A stretch of DNA of 23,977 bases, taken from positions 1 through 23,977 of the forward strand of contig CAYSZB010000036.1 in assembly GCA_964435475.1 (NCBI GenBank). Reading direction: 5' to 3'. The position numbers were made by a program, and so were the translations under genes. Within the stretch, counting starts at the first letter, position 1; each line of letters opens with the position of its first letter. Of this stretch, positions 1 to 8,219 are shown piece after piece. The notes below the pieces were generated by a model. That model did not search any database, was not told the origin of the DNA, and was given only the letters and a program-made list of their open reading frames with translations. This stretch comes from CAYSZB01 sp964435475 (GTDB lineage: Bacteria > Chloroflexota > Anaerolineae > Anaerolineales > Anaerolineaceae).

Positions 1-49
1 AAAAAACAATTACGGGATTTTATACCTATTTCTTTGCTAAGGACTATTT

Positions 50-2713
50 ATGAACACACTGCTTGGAAAACACTGGCATCATCTGGCAACAAACGAAGTT
101 GTTGACCTTCTTGACACAGATATTCAACAAGGATTGGATATTTTTGAGATCAAGCACCGCCAGGAGCGCTTTGGTCTCAATGTCTTAACCCCAAAGAAAG
201 GGAAGAGTCCGTTTGTGCGCTTTCTTTTACAGTTTAACAACCCCCTGGTGATCATCCTGCTGATCGCCAGTGTGATCACCGCAGTTTTGAAGGACCCTAC
301 CGATGCAGCGGTTATCTTTGGGGTGGTGCTGATCAATGCGATCATCAGTTTCATCCAGGAATCGCGAGCTGAGCAGGCAATAGCGGCCTTATCGAAAACG
401 ATGACCACCGAAGCAACTGTAGTGCGCAGCGGGAAAGTGATCCGTTTGCCTGCGGCAGAACTGGTGCCGGGCGACATTGTCCAATTGCTTTCCGGCGCGC
501 GTGTGCCGGCAGACCTGCGCCTGGTCGTCTCGAGGGATTTCCAGGTGACCGAGGCAGCACTTACCGGTGAGTCATTACCAGTAGAAAAGGATGCCAACCT
601 GCTTGTAGACCATGATGCGGTATTGGCAGAACGCCGCAACATGGCATATGCATCCACCCTGGTCACATTTGGATCAGCAACGGGCGTGGTGGTTGCCACC
701 GGGGATGGGAGTGAGGTAGGGCGAATATCGCAATTGATCTCCAGTGCGGCTAACCTGGAAACACCGTTAACAAAGAAGATCGGTCAATTCAGCCGTTTAT
801 TGCTGGTTGCCATCCTGATCCTGTCGGCGGTTACCTTTGGCATTGGTGTGCTTCGGGGAGAAGAGGTGGTGGATACGCTAATGGCAGCCATTGCCCTGGC
901 TGTGGGTGCCATCCCTGAAGGATTACCTGCAGCTTTGACGGTCACATTAGCAATCGGTGTATCCCGCATGGCCAGGCGCAATGCGATTATCCGCAACCTG
1001 CCAGCAGTTGAAGCATTGGGTTCCACGACAGTCGTATGCTCGGATAAGACCGGTACCCTGACCCAAAATCAGATGACAGTGCAGGAAATCCATACCCTGG
1101 GTGGTGTGTACTCTGTCAGTGGTATCGGGTACCAGCCGGAGGGTGAGATCTCGGGAGAGTGGAAACGCGATATGGCCGTGAGCGAGACACTCAAAGCCGG
1201 ATTATTATGCAATGACAGCCAGATCGTGCAGGTCGAGGGACATTGGGCTATACAGGGTGATCCTACCGAAGGAGCTTTGTTGGTATCAGCCGGCAAGGGC
1301 GAGCTTGTCCCTGAGGAGAAAGCATTTTCCAGGCGGATGGATACCATCCCATTCGATTCCCAGCATCAATATACGGCAACACTGCATGATGATGGAATGG
1401 TTTACATCAAAGGTGCAGCTGAGGTGCTGCTCGATCGCTGCAGTGGTGCCCTTGACACATCCGGAATAGTACAGACATGTGGTGGCGAACCCTTTAAAAA
1501 GGCCGTTGATGCCATGGCTGAGAAGGGGCTGAGGGTGTTGGCTTTCGCCCGGCTGCAGAAACCTGGTGCAAAGAAGATCAGTTTCGAGGACATCCGGGGT
1601 CTGACCCTCCTGGGATTGCAAGGAATGATGGACCCACCGCGCACAGAGGCTATAGATGCCATTCGAGCCAGCCATGAAGCAGGCATTGCAGTCAAAATGA
1701 TCACCGGTGATCATGCGCTCACTGCTGCAGCGATCGGCAGGCAAATCGGGATCTGCCAGGAGGATTGCAGCAACGTATTGGTTGGTTCAGAACTGGCTAA
1801 ATTGTCAGACAGTGAACTGATCGAAAAGGTTGAGGATGTTAATATATTTGCGCGGGTAGCCCCTGAACAGAAACTGCGCCTGGTGGAAGCCCTGCAATCG
1901 CGTGGGCATATTGTGGCAATGACGGGGGATGGGGTGAACGATGCCCCGGCACTCAAACAAGCCAACATCGGTGTGGCGATGGGTATTACGGGTACTGATG
2001 TATCTAAAGAATCAGCGGATATGATACTGACTGATGACAACTTTGCATCCATTGAAGCTGCTGTAGAGGAGGGACGAGGTGTTTTTGACAACCTGATCAA
2101 ATACATTGCCTGGACGCTGCCCACCAACCTGGGTGAGGGATTGGTGTTATTGGCGGCAATCGTTACCGGTGCCACACTGCCGATCCTGCCCATCCAGCTG
2201 TTATGGATCAACATGGTGACCGCTGCAGTCTTGGGCATGCCTCTCTCACTTGAGCCGAAAGAACCAGACCTGATGCGCCGCAAGCCGCGAGATCCAAAAG
2301 CACCAATTCTCAACGGCGTGTTAATCTGGCGGATCGTGCTGGTCAGTGTGATAATACTGGCAGGGGCTTTCGGATTGTTTGAGTATGTACTTTCGCAGGG
2401 CGCTTCACTGGCTGAAGCACGCACAGTTGCAGTCAACGTTGTCATCATTGTTGAACTTTTTTACCTGTTCAACGCCCGCTCTTTAACAAGATCTCCATTT
2501 CAGCTCGGATTGTTCACCAACCCGTGGGCGGTGGGTGGAGCAATCCTCATGGTGCTGATCCAACTGCTCTTTACCTACGCCCCGTTCATGAATAGGGTAT
2601 TTGGAAGTGCGCCGATATCACTGGAGCTATGGCTAAATGTTCTGGTGGTGAGCATGGTCGCATACCTCCTTGTGGAATTTGAGAAATGGCTGCGTCGCAG
2701 GTCAGCGAGGTAG
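50..2713 (+). CDS. P-type cation-transporting ATPase (P2 type)
   Basis: This is an 887-aa integral membrane pump that uses an aspartyl-phosphate cycle to move cations. Visible motifs in order are the actuator TGES (172-175), PEGLP in TM4 (289-293), the phosphorylation site DKTGT (D332), the nucleotide-binding KGAAE (454-458) and the hinge TGDGVND (625-631). The order and length fit PacL/SERCA-like P2 ATPases. TM5 keeps the SERCA-like N-x-x-E (N693, E696) and TM6 keeps N721 and T724, but the position of the SERCA TM6 aspartate is A725. Calcium specificity therefore cannot be assumed, and the substrate stays open (Ca2+, Na+, K+, H+ or Mg2+). The ATG is preceded by AAGGA (39-43) at 6-nt spacing. 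The gene is monocistronic in the window and is closed by the terminator at 2723-2761. Family assignment is very secure; substrate is not. Confidence 0.95.
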   Translation: MNTLLGKHWHHLATNEVVDLLDTDIQQGLDIFEIKHRQERFGLNVLTPKKGKSPFVRFLLQFNNPLVIILLIASVITAVLKDPTDAAVIFGVVLINAIISFIQESRAEQAIAALSKTMTTEATVVRSGKVIRLPAAELVPGDIVQLLSGARVPADLRLVVSRDFQVTEAALTGESLPVEKDANLLVDHDAVLAERRNMAYASTLVTFGSATGVVVATGDGSEVGRISQLISSAANLETPLTKKIGQFSRLLLVAILILSAVTFGIGVLRGEEVVDTLMAAIALAVGAIPEGLPAALTVTLAIGVSRMARRNAIIRNLPAVEALGSTTVVCSDKTGTLTQNQMTVQEIHTLGGVYSVSGIGYQPEGEISGEWKRDMAVSETLKAGLLCNDSQIVQVEGHWAIQGDPTEGALLVSAGKGELVPEEKAFSRRMDTIPFDSQHQYTATLHDDGMVYIKGAAEVLLDRCSGALDTSGIVQTCGGEPFKKAVDAMAEKGLRVLAFARLQKPGAKKISFEDIRGLTLLGLQGMMDPPRTEAIDAIRASHEAGIAVKMITGDHALTAAAIGRQIGICQEDCSNVLVGSELAKLSDSELIEKVEDVNIFARVAPEQKLRLVEALQSRGHIVAMTGDGVNDAPALKQANIGVAMGITGTDVSKESADMILTDDNFASIEAAVEEGRGVFDNLIKYIAWTLPTNLGEGLVLLAAIVTGATLPILPIQLLWINMVTAAVLGMPLSLEPKEPDLMRRKPRDPKAPILNGVLIWRIVLVSVIILAGAFGLFEYVLSQGASLAEARTVAVNVVIIVELFYLFNARSLTRSPFQLGLFTNPWAVGGAILMVLIQLLFTYAPFMNRVFGSAPISLELWLNVLVVSMVAYLLVEFEKWLRRRSAR

Positions 2714-2722
2714 CCATTCAGG

Positions 2723-2761
2723 AATGGTGCGCTCCGGTTTGGAGCGCACCATTTTTGTTTT
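2723..2761 (+). terminator. Rho-independent terminator after the P-type ATPase
   Basis: A 13-bp perfect stem (2723-2735 with 2741-2753) and a 5-nt loop are followed directly by a T-rich tract (2752-2761) on the plus strand. It sits 10 nt after the ATPase stop codon. The minus-strand side has no T tract, so it should act mainly on the ATPase transcript. Confidence 0.93.
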
Positions 2762-2835
2762 CAGCAAGCACTAATATTGAAAAACGGAATTGGTGCGATC
2801 AGGTGAAGAGCGTGGCTTACCATGCACTTCTTTGA

Positions 2836-3477
2836 TCATTGCCGGGGATATGTCTTGAATACTTTATCCCAGAACCAGGTGGAGACACCAAAGCTCATGG
2901 TGTGGTACTTGAAGTGGTGGCCCATGTGGTGGCGGCGCAGTCTGGCGAAGTAATTGCCCTTGAGGCTGAAGTGGTGCAGGGCATAGTGGGTTATGTCATA
3001 GATAACATATCCCAGCAAGAATCCCGCAAAGGTGCCAGCGACGTAGTGGGGTGCACCAATCAGTTTGCCAAACACCAGCCAGAAGAGCAGGTAAAAGAGC
3101 GCTGAGAGGGGCAGGCTGAGCACCGGGGGCATGACCAGGCGGGTCTTATCCCGCGGGGTGGCATGGTGCACGCCGTGCATCAGGAACAGGAAGCGTTTGG
3201 TTTTTTCGCCCGGGTTAGCTGGCGCCCAGTGGAAGATAAAGCGGTGCAGCAGGTATTCGATGAGCGGCCAGATGAGCAGACCGATGGCGAAGGAGATCGG
3301 GACGTTCCACCAGCCACCAGCCTGGTTGGCACGGGCGGCAAGAAAGAGGAAAAAGGCGACCAGGGGGATGAAGATCACCAGGACGGCGATCGGGCTGATG
3401 TGTGAGAAAAATTCCATAAAATCGGATTTGAAGAGGCGGATGGATTGTTCGTCTTTGGGTTGGGTGGTATTGGACAT
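2836..3477 (-). CDS. Fatty acid hydroxylase / sterol desaturase superfamily membrane protein
   Basis: This is a 213-aa integral membrane di-iron oxygenase-type protein. The histidine clusters typical of the superfamily are all present: HRFIFH (78-83), HGVHH (101-105), HYALHH (164-169) and HHMGHHFKYH (183-192). Hydrophobic segments lie at about 28-48, 60-77, 118-140 and 145-163. The arrangement resembles the catalytic domain of fatty acid 2-hydroxylases, which hydroxylate acyl chains of membrane lipids using O2, but the cytochrome b5 domain of the eukaryotic enzymes is absent. A GTG two codons upstream (3483) is also in frame. The ATG at 3477 is chosen because GGAG lies 5 nt before it, while it would abut the GTG. 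The gene is transcribed convergently with the ATPase. An oxygen-dependent enzyme would be notable if the host is a strict anaerobe. The exact substrate cannot be told from sequence. Confidence 0.9.
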   Translation of the reverse strand: MSNTTQPKDEQSIRLFKSDFMEFFSHISPIAVLVIFIPLVAFFLFLAARANQAGGWWNVPISFAIGLLIWPLIEYLLHRFIFHWAPANPGEKTKRFLFLMHGVHHATPRDKTRLVMPPVLSLPLSALFYLLFWLVFGKLIGAPHYVAGTFAGFLLGYVIYDITHYALHHFSLKGNYFARLRRHHMGHHFKYHTMSFGVSTWFWDKVFKTYPRQ

Positions 3478-3507
3478 GGTCACTCCAGGCAGTATGTGTT
3501 GGCGATA

Positions 3508-3533
3508 ATTTTACTCCAACCTGCAGGTTGGAG
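3508..3533 (-). promoter_or_regulatory. Putative -10 box (3508-3513) flanked by a 20-bp perfect palindrome (3514-3533)
   Basis: Read on the minus strand, a TAAAAT hexamer (3513-3508) lies about 30 bp upstream of the hydroxylase ATG. Immediately upstream of it is a loopless perfect palindrome with half-site CTCCAACCTG. The dyad fills the place of the -10/-35 spacer, and no clear -35 hexamer is seen. A loopless dyad in this position suggests an operator for a dimeric regulator rather than an RNA hairpin. The regulator is unknown. Confidence 0.45.
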
Positions 3534-3634
3534 GCAGAGAAGTTGGAATGGGGATCAGAAGAGATATTGAGAAGAATCAGGTTTGTTAAGAGAGGAAATA
3601 CAAGGTTTTAGGGATAATTGTTACCAGTGCAATT

Positions 3635-3718
3635 ATTAAGGTGGTGCGATCAAAGAAGATCGCCTTAATTATAATTATTACTCCAAAAAGGGATGGCTGG
3701 CAGACCCTGCATTATAAT
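3635..3718 (+). promoter_or_regulatory. AT-rich promoter region of the peptidase-MFS-MBL operon
   Basis: Two TATAAT hexamers occur (3670-3675 and 3713-3718). The second would start transcription near 3725, 20 nt before the ATG, which leaves AGGAG (3733-3737) inside the leader. No convincing -35 box was found for either. An interrupted inverted repeat (ATTAAGG 3635-3641 plus CGATC 3647-3651, against 3658-3669) lies upstream and could be an operator. The signal is weak. Confidence 0.35.
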
Positions 3719-3744
3719 TAGCCAGATTTACCAGGAGAAAAGCC

Positions 3745-4863
3745 ATGAATGATCGTTTGAAGCGTTTACAACAAGCAATGCAGGAACAACAGGTCGACTG
3801 CCTGGCGTTGAATCCCGGACCCAGCCTGACCTACCTGAGCGGGCTGCATTTTCACCTGATGGAGCGACCGGTGGTGGCATTTTTCACTGCCAAAGGACGA
3901 CCGGGCATTGTATTACCACTGCTTGAGCATGCAAAACTGGCAGAGATACCGGTAAAATTCGAGGTATTCCCATACGGCGATGACCCGGCAACCTGGGGAA
4001 GCGCTTACTCGGCATTGTTTGATAGGCTCAAATTGCACGGAAAAAAGATCGCAATCGAACCGGTACGGATGAGGGTGTTGGAGCTGCGTTTTTTGGAGGC
4101 GGCGGGAAAAAAGGCACTGTTTACCGACGGCAGCACTCTGCTTTCAAGGCTGCGCATGGTAAAGGATGTTGAAGAGATCGGGAAAATGCGTGAAGCAGCC
4201 CAAATCGCCCAGAACGCCTTGTTGGAAACCCTTAAAGGAATAAAAATCGGGATAAGCGAGAAGGAGATCGCCAGTGAGCTGGTGATCCAGCTCTTCAAGG
4301 CGGGCTCGGATGTGGAATTGCCTTTCCAGCCGATCGTCAGCAGCGGTCCCAACAGTGCCAACCCGCATGCAGTGCCATCGGAGCGGAAATTGCAGGAAGG
4401 GGACCTGCTGCTGTTTGATTGGGGGGCTGCGAAGGATGGCTATTTCTCGGACATTACGCGCACATTCACTGTTGGAGAGGTGGACCCGGAACTGGTTAAG
4501 ATCGGCGAAGTGGTGCTGAAAGCCAACGAAGCAGGGCGGATGGGCGGCAAGGCGGGCATGTGCGCATGTGAGGTGGACCTGGCAGCGCGGCAGGTGATTG
4601 AAGCGGCTGGCTACGGGGCTTTTTTTACCCACCGCACAGGGCATGGGCTGGGCATCGAAGCCCATGAGACGCCTTATATTTACGCTGAGAACGACCTGGT
4701 TTTGGAAAAAGGGATGACTTTCACTGTTGAGCCGGGGATTTACCTGCCGGGTCGCGGTGGGGTGCGTATAGAGGATGATGTGGTGGTGACCAAAGACGGC
4801 CTGGAAAGCCTGACCGACCTGCCAAGGCAGGTGCTGCCGCTGGAGGAATTCTCCAGCTTATGA
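3745..4863 (+). CDS. M24 family metallopeptidase (Xaa-Pro aminopeptidase-like)
   Basis: This is a 372-aa cytosolic enzyme with an N-terminal creatinase/prolidase domain (about 1-135) and a C-terminal pita-bread domain (about 145-365). All five dinuclear metal ligands of the M24 family are visible: D225, D236, H300, E329 and E343. The supporting histidines H208 and H307 are also present. Members of this type remove N-terminal residues preceding proline, or split Xaa-Pro dipeptides. AGGAG (3733-3737) precedes the ATG at 7-nt spacing. Its stop overlaps the start of the following MFS gene (ATGA at 4860-4863), so the two are translationally coupled. The coupling suggests that the transporter handles a related small metabolite or peptide, which is an inference. 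Prolidase versus aminopeptidase P activity cannot be decided here. Confidence 0.93.
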   Translation: MNDRLKRLQQAMQEQQVDCLALNPGPSLTYLSGLHFHLMERPVVAFFTAKGRPGIVLPLLEHAKLAEIPVKFEVFPYGDDPATWGSAYSALFDRLKLHGKKIAIEPVRMRVLELRFLEAAGKKALFTDGSTLLSRLRMVKDVEEIGKMREAAQIAQNALLETLKGIKIGISEKEIASELVIQLFKAGSDVELPFQPIVSSGPNSANPHAVPSERKLQEGDLLLFDWGAAKDGYFSDITRTFTVGEVDPELVKIGEVVLKANEAGRMGGKAGMCACEVDLAARQVIEAAGYGAFFTHRTGHGLGIEAHETPYIYAENDLVLEKGMTFTVEPGIYLPGRGGVRIEDDVVVTKDGLESLTDLPRQVLPLEEFSSL

Positions 4864-6023
4864 AAGAGCGACGGGATCTATACCTCATCTCCATATCCAT
4901 CCTGTTCTGGGGATTGGGTGAGGGATTATTCTTCATTTTTCAACCGCTGTACATGCAGGAACTTGGTGCCAGTGCGATCATGATCGGCACGATATTGGGG
5001 ATCAACAGCATCGGGATGGGATTCCTGCAAATTCCCCTGGGATATATCTCTGACCGGTATGGCAGACGCCTGATGTTGTGGTTTAGCTGGTTTCTGGGGG
5101 TGATTGCCGCACTGGTCATGGCATTTGCCAGCAACCTGACAATATTCGTGGTGGGTTATTTTATATACGGACTGACAGCGGCGGTGATTGCGCCAATGAA
5201 CAGCTATGCGGCAGCAGCGCGGGGAAACTGGTCGGTTGGCAAGGCGGTCAGTTTCATCTCGGCCGCATACAATGTAGGTGCACTGGTCGGACCACTGCTG
5301 GGTGGGATGCTGGCTGAACGGTTCGGGTTATCCATGCTCTATAAAATCGCAGCAGTGATCTTTGTTATCTCATCGATCATTGTGTTGTTCATTCGCAACC
5401 AGCCGGTGGAAAGGCGGGATGAACTGGCAACCAACCAGGGATTGCATCGCAACCCGCGCTTTGTGCTGGCACTGGTGATCATCCTGGTGGTGATGTTTGC
5501 CCTTTACCTGCCATACCCGTTAACTTCGAACTTTCTGCAAAATGAACGCAACCTGTCATTAAGCAATATCGGCATTTTGGGTTCAGCACTCAGCGTTGCC
5601 AGCGTGCTCTTAATATTATTGTTGGGTCACCTGCATCCACTGAAAGTTTTTGTGATCGGGCAGGTGGCGATGATCAGTTTTTGCCTGCTGATCTGGAAGG
5701 GCACCAGTTTACCCTGGTATGTGTTGGCGTACTTTTTGGTGGGCGGGTTCAGGCTGAGCGCTTCGCTGAAGTCAGCCCTGGTCAGGCCGTTTGTTGGAAA
5801 CCATGAAGTTGGGCTGGCATTTGGTATCACCGAGGCGATCGGACACCTGGCATTTGTTTTAGCACCAATATTCTCGGGTTACCTGTACGATAAAAACCCT
5901 GAAAGCATGTATAGCGTCGGATTGATCGTACTGGGGGTTTCAGTTGTGTTGACCTTGCTTATCATGCGCTTCAAGGGTGCGTTTACCAAACGCTACCTTG
6001 AGCAACCCCAAAGAGGTTCGTAA
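4860..6023 (+). CDS. Major facilitator superfamily transporter
   Basis: This is a 387-aa polytopic membrane protein with about a dozen hydrophobic segments. The MFS motif A is seen in the loop after TM2 as G61-YIS-D65-R66-YG-R69-R70. A glycine/proline-rich motif C-like sequence (140-149, containing GPLLGG) lies in TM5; it is typical of drug/proton antiporters but not exclusive to them. The 4-bp ATGA overlap with the peptidase gene shows an operon. The MBL hydrolase follows 10 nt after the stop. The substrate cannot be deduced. Efflux of peptides or drugs and uptake of small organics are both possible. Confidence 0.9.
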   Translation: MKERRDLYLISISILFWGLGEGLFFIFQPLYMQELGASAIMIGTILGINSIGMGFLQIPLGYISDRYGRRLMLWFSWFLGVIAALVMAFASNLTIFVVGYFIYGLTAAVIAPMNSYAAAARGNWSVGKAVSFISAAYNVGALVGPLLGGMLAERFGLSMLYKIAAVIFVISSIIVLFIRNQPVERRDELATNQGLHRNPRFVLALVIILVVMFALYLPYPLTSNFLQNERNLSLSNIGILGSALSVASVLLILLLGHLHPLKVFVIGQVAMISFCLLIWKGTSLPWYVLAYFLVGGFRLSASLKSALVRPFVGNHEVGLAFGITEAIGHLAFVLAPIFSGYLYDKNPESMYSVGLIVLGVSVVLTLLIMRFKGAFTKRYLEQPQRGS

Positions 6024-6033
6024 AGGACCTGCT

Positions 6034-6681
6034 ATGAAACTATCATTCGTGCGGCTGGTTTTGGGACCGTTGGGAAATAATGTCTACCTGCTGGCAGATG
6101 AAGACAGCAAAGATGCTGTTATCATTGACCCCTCATTTGAAGCGGAGCTTGCCCTGGCTGAGGTGAAGCGACAGGGTTGGGTTCTAAGACAGGTCTGGTT
6201 GACGCATGCCCATTTTGACCACACGACCGGTGCAAAGGCGGTCAGCCAGGCATTTATCCCCCACCTGCCGATCTGCATGCACCCGGATGCTGAAGCCTGG
6301 GCAAGTGCAGGAAAAGATCAGGTTCACTACATCCTTTCAAAACAACCGGTCTTTGATGTGGATCTTCACCTGCAGGACGGACAGATGCTCACACTCAACC
6401 CGGAAGGCGGGGAACCGGTGGTGGAGGTCAGGCTGGCACCCGGGCACAGCCCCGGTTCGGTCATTTTCTACTGCCGCGACCTGGGTGTGGCTTTCTGTGG
6501 GGATGTGATATTCAGAGAAAGCATCGGGCGGGTGGACCTGCCCGGGGGAGATTACCAGCAACTGATCGAGAGCATCCGGCAGAAGGTATTCAGCCTGCCG
6601 GAAAACACAACGCTGCTCCCGGGTCATGGACCTGAAAGCAGCGTTGGGTATGAAAAAATATTTAATCCTTACTTGGCGTAA
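6034..6681 (+). CDS. Metallo-beta-lactamase fold hydrolase (glyoxalase II-like)
   Basis: This is a 215-aa cytosolic protein. The zinc ligands of the family are complete: H58-x-H60-x-D62-H63, H138 (in APGHSPGS), D157 and H198. It lacks the C-terminal extension of true glyoxalase II, so it belongs with the compact GloB-like thioesterase hydrolases. An upstream in-frame ATG at 5977 lies inside the MFS gene. The ATG at 6034 is preferred because AAAGGA (6022-6027) stands 6 nt before it. It is the third gene of the peptidase-MFS-MBL unit. Its last 13 bp overlap the 3' end of the oppositely oriented rny gene. The physiological substrate is unknown. Confidence 0.9.
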   Translation: MKLSFVRLVLGPLGNNVYLLADEDSKDAVIIDPSFEAELALAEVKRQGWVLRQVWLTHAHFDHTTGAKAVSQAFIPHLPICMHPDAEAWASAGKDQVHYILSKQPVFDVDLHLQDGQMLTLNPEGGEPVVEVRLAPGHSPGSVIFYCRDLGVAFCGDVIFRESIGRVDLPGGDYQQLIESIRQKVFSLPENTTLLPGHGPESSVGYEKIFNPYLA

Positions 6682-8219
6682 TTAACTGCCCGTGTTTCGC
6701 GGATAACGGTCACACGGATCTGACCGGGGTATTGCATGGTCTCCTCGATCTGCTGGGCGATATCCTTGGCGATGCGGTGGGCTTCAACATCATCAATATC
6801 TTCCGGTTTAACGATAATACGAACTTCGCGACCCGCCTGGATGGCATAGCTCTGCTCGACACCTTTGAACCCATTGGCAATTGCTTCGAGGGCCTTGAGA
6901 CGCTTGATGTATTGCTCGAGATCCTCGCGGCGGGCACCCGGACGGGCACCGGAGATGGCATCAGCCGCTTCAGCAATGACCGCTTCCACCGATTCCTGGT
7001 CGACCTCGTGGTGATGCGAGGCGATGACGTTCACCACGGCGTTGGAGACGTTGTGGCGTTTGGCAAAGTCCGCACCGATCTGGGCATGGGTGCCCTCGGT
7101 GTTGTGGTCCATGGCTTTACCGAGGTCGTGCAGGAATGCACCGGCTTTGGCAACCTCGACATTGGCGCCCAATTCAGCGGCGATGACCGACGCGATCTTG
7201 GCGGTCTCAACGGCATGCGCCAACTGGTTCTGACCATAAGAGGTGCGGTATTTGAGGCGCCCCATCTTTTTGATGATCTCGGGGTGCAGCCCGGCAACAC
7301 CCGCATCGTAGGCCGCTTCCGTGCCAGCTTCGAGGATGTCCTCGTCCATGGCCTTGCGTTCCTCTTCCAGCACTTTTTCAATGTGGGCGGGGTGAATGCG
7401 TCCATCGACGACCAGGCGGCTGAGTGTGCGGCGGGCGATTTCGCGGCGCACCGAGTCAAAACAGGAGATGGTGACGGCTTCGGGGGTGTCGTCAACGATG
7501 ACGTCGACACCGGCGACCTGTTCGAAGGAGCGGATGTTGCGCCCATTGCGGCCAACGATGCGGCCTTTCATTTCTTCATTCGGCAGTTCCACCAGGGAGG
7601 TTGTCACTTCGGCCACCTTTTCAGAGGCAACGCGTTGGATGGCATCGGCGATCAACTCGCGGGCCTTCTGGTTGCCGGTTTCACGGGCTTCAGTTTCGAT
7701 CTGGCGGATGATGCGGGCCATGTCAGCCCGGGCATCCTTTTCGGTTTCCTGCAGCAGAACCTGTTTGGCCTCATCCGTGGACATTTGGGCAACCTTCTGC
7801 AATTCCTCAGCCCGCTGGGAATAAAGGACCTCGACATCATTGGCACGCTTATCGACAGCGCTCTGGCGCTTGTTGAGGGCTGCCTCGCGTTGTTGGAAGA
7901 GGTCAAAACGGCGATCCAGTTCCTCACGGCGTCTGACCAGGCGGTCATCTTCCTTGCTCAGGTCAGAACGCTTATGGGCGTTGTCCTCTTCTGCTTTGCG
8001 GATTATGCGGATGGCCTCATCCTTGGCTTCCAATTGCACAAGGCGGGCTTTTTCATTGGCATCACTTAATATGGCATCAGCTTTGATCTTCAACTGCTTG
8101 TTGCGTTGATCGATGATCCTTTTTTGAATGAAATAGCCGATGACAAAGCCAATGGCCAGGGTTAAAAGTGCAACCCCGAGCGTGATCCATAAAAAATATT
8201 GTGGTTGTAGTCTAATCAT
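6669..8219 (-). CDS. rny: Ribonuclease Y
   Basis: This is a 516-aa membrane-anchored endoribonuclease that initiates mRNA decay. It has an N-terminal TM helix (about 9-30), a long charged coiled coil (about 35-200), a KH domain with GRNG at 223-226 (the usual motif is GREG), and an HD domain with H335, H364-D365 and HHH at 402-404. The C-terminal domain ends near NYAK as in the family. An in-frame ATG four codons upstream (8231) has no good SD. The ATG at 8219 is chosen because GGAG lies 6 nt before it, inside the recX coding end. It overlaps recX by 8 bp (ATGATTAG), so translation is probably coupled. A 445-codon open frame on the opposite strand is a shadow of its codon bias. Confidence 0.97.
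   Translation of the reverse strand: MIRLQPQYFLWITLGVALLTLAIGFVIGYFIQKRIIDQRNKQLKIKADAILSDANEKARLVQLEAKDEAIRIIRKAEEDNAHKRSDLSKEDDRLVRRREELDRRFDLFQQREAALNKRQSAVDKRANDVEVLYSQRAEELQKVAQMSTDEAKQVLLQETEKDARADMARIIRQIETEARETGNQKARELIADAIQRVASEKVAEVTTSLVELPNEEMKGRIVGRNGRNIRSFEQVAGVDVIVDDTPEAVTISCFDSVRREIARRTLSRLVVDGRIHPAHIEKVLEEERKAMDEDILEAGTEAAYDAGVAGLHPEIIKKMGRLKYRTSYGQNQLAHAVETAKIASVIAAELGANVEVAKAGAFLHDLGKAMDHNTEGTHAQIGADFAKRHNVSNAVVNVIASHHHEVDQESVEAVIAEAADAISGARPGARREDLEQYIKRLKALEAIANGFKGVEQSYAIQAGREVRIIVKPEDIDDVEAHRIAKDIAQQIEETMQYPGQIRVTVIRETRAVNYAK

Noticed and set aside
1711..2448. 245-codon minus-strand frame inside the P-type ATPase gene
   Set aside because: It is Ser/Ile/Thr-rich shadow translation opposite a gene with complete P-type motifs.
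6732..8069. 445-codon plus-strand open frame antisense to rny
   Set aside because: It lies wholly inside a secure RNase Y gene, is low-complexity (Gly/Asp/Phe-rich), has no SD, and is explained by codon bias of the coding strand.
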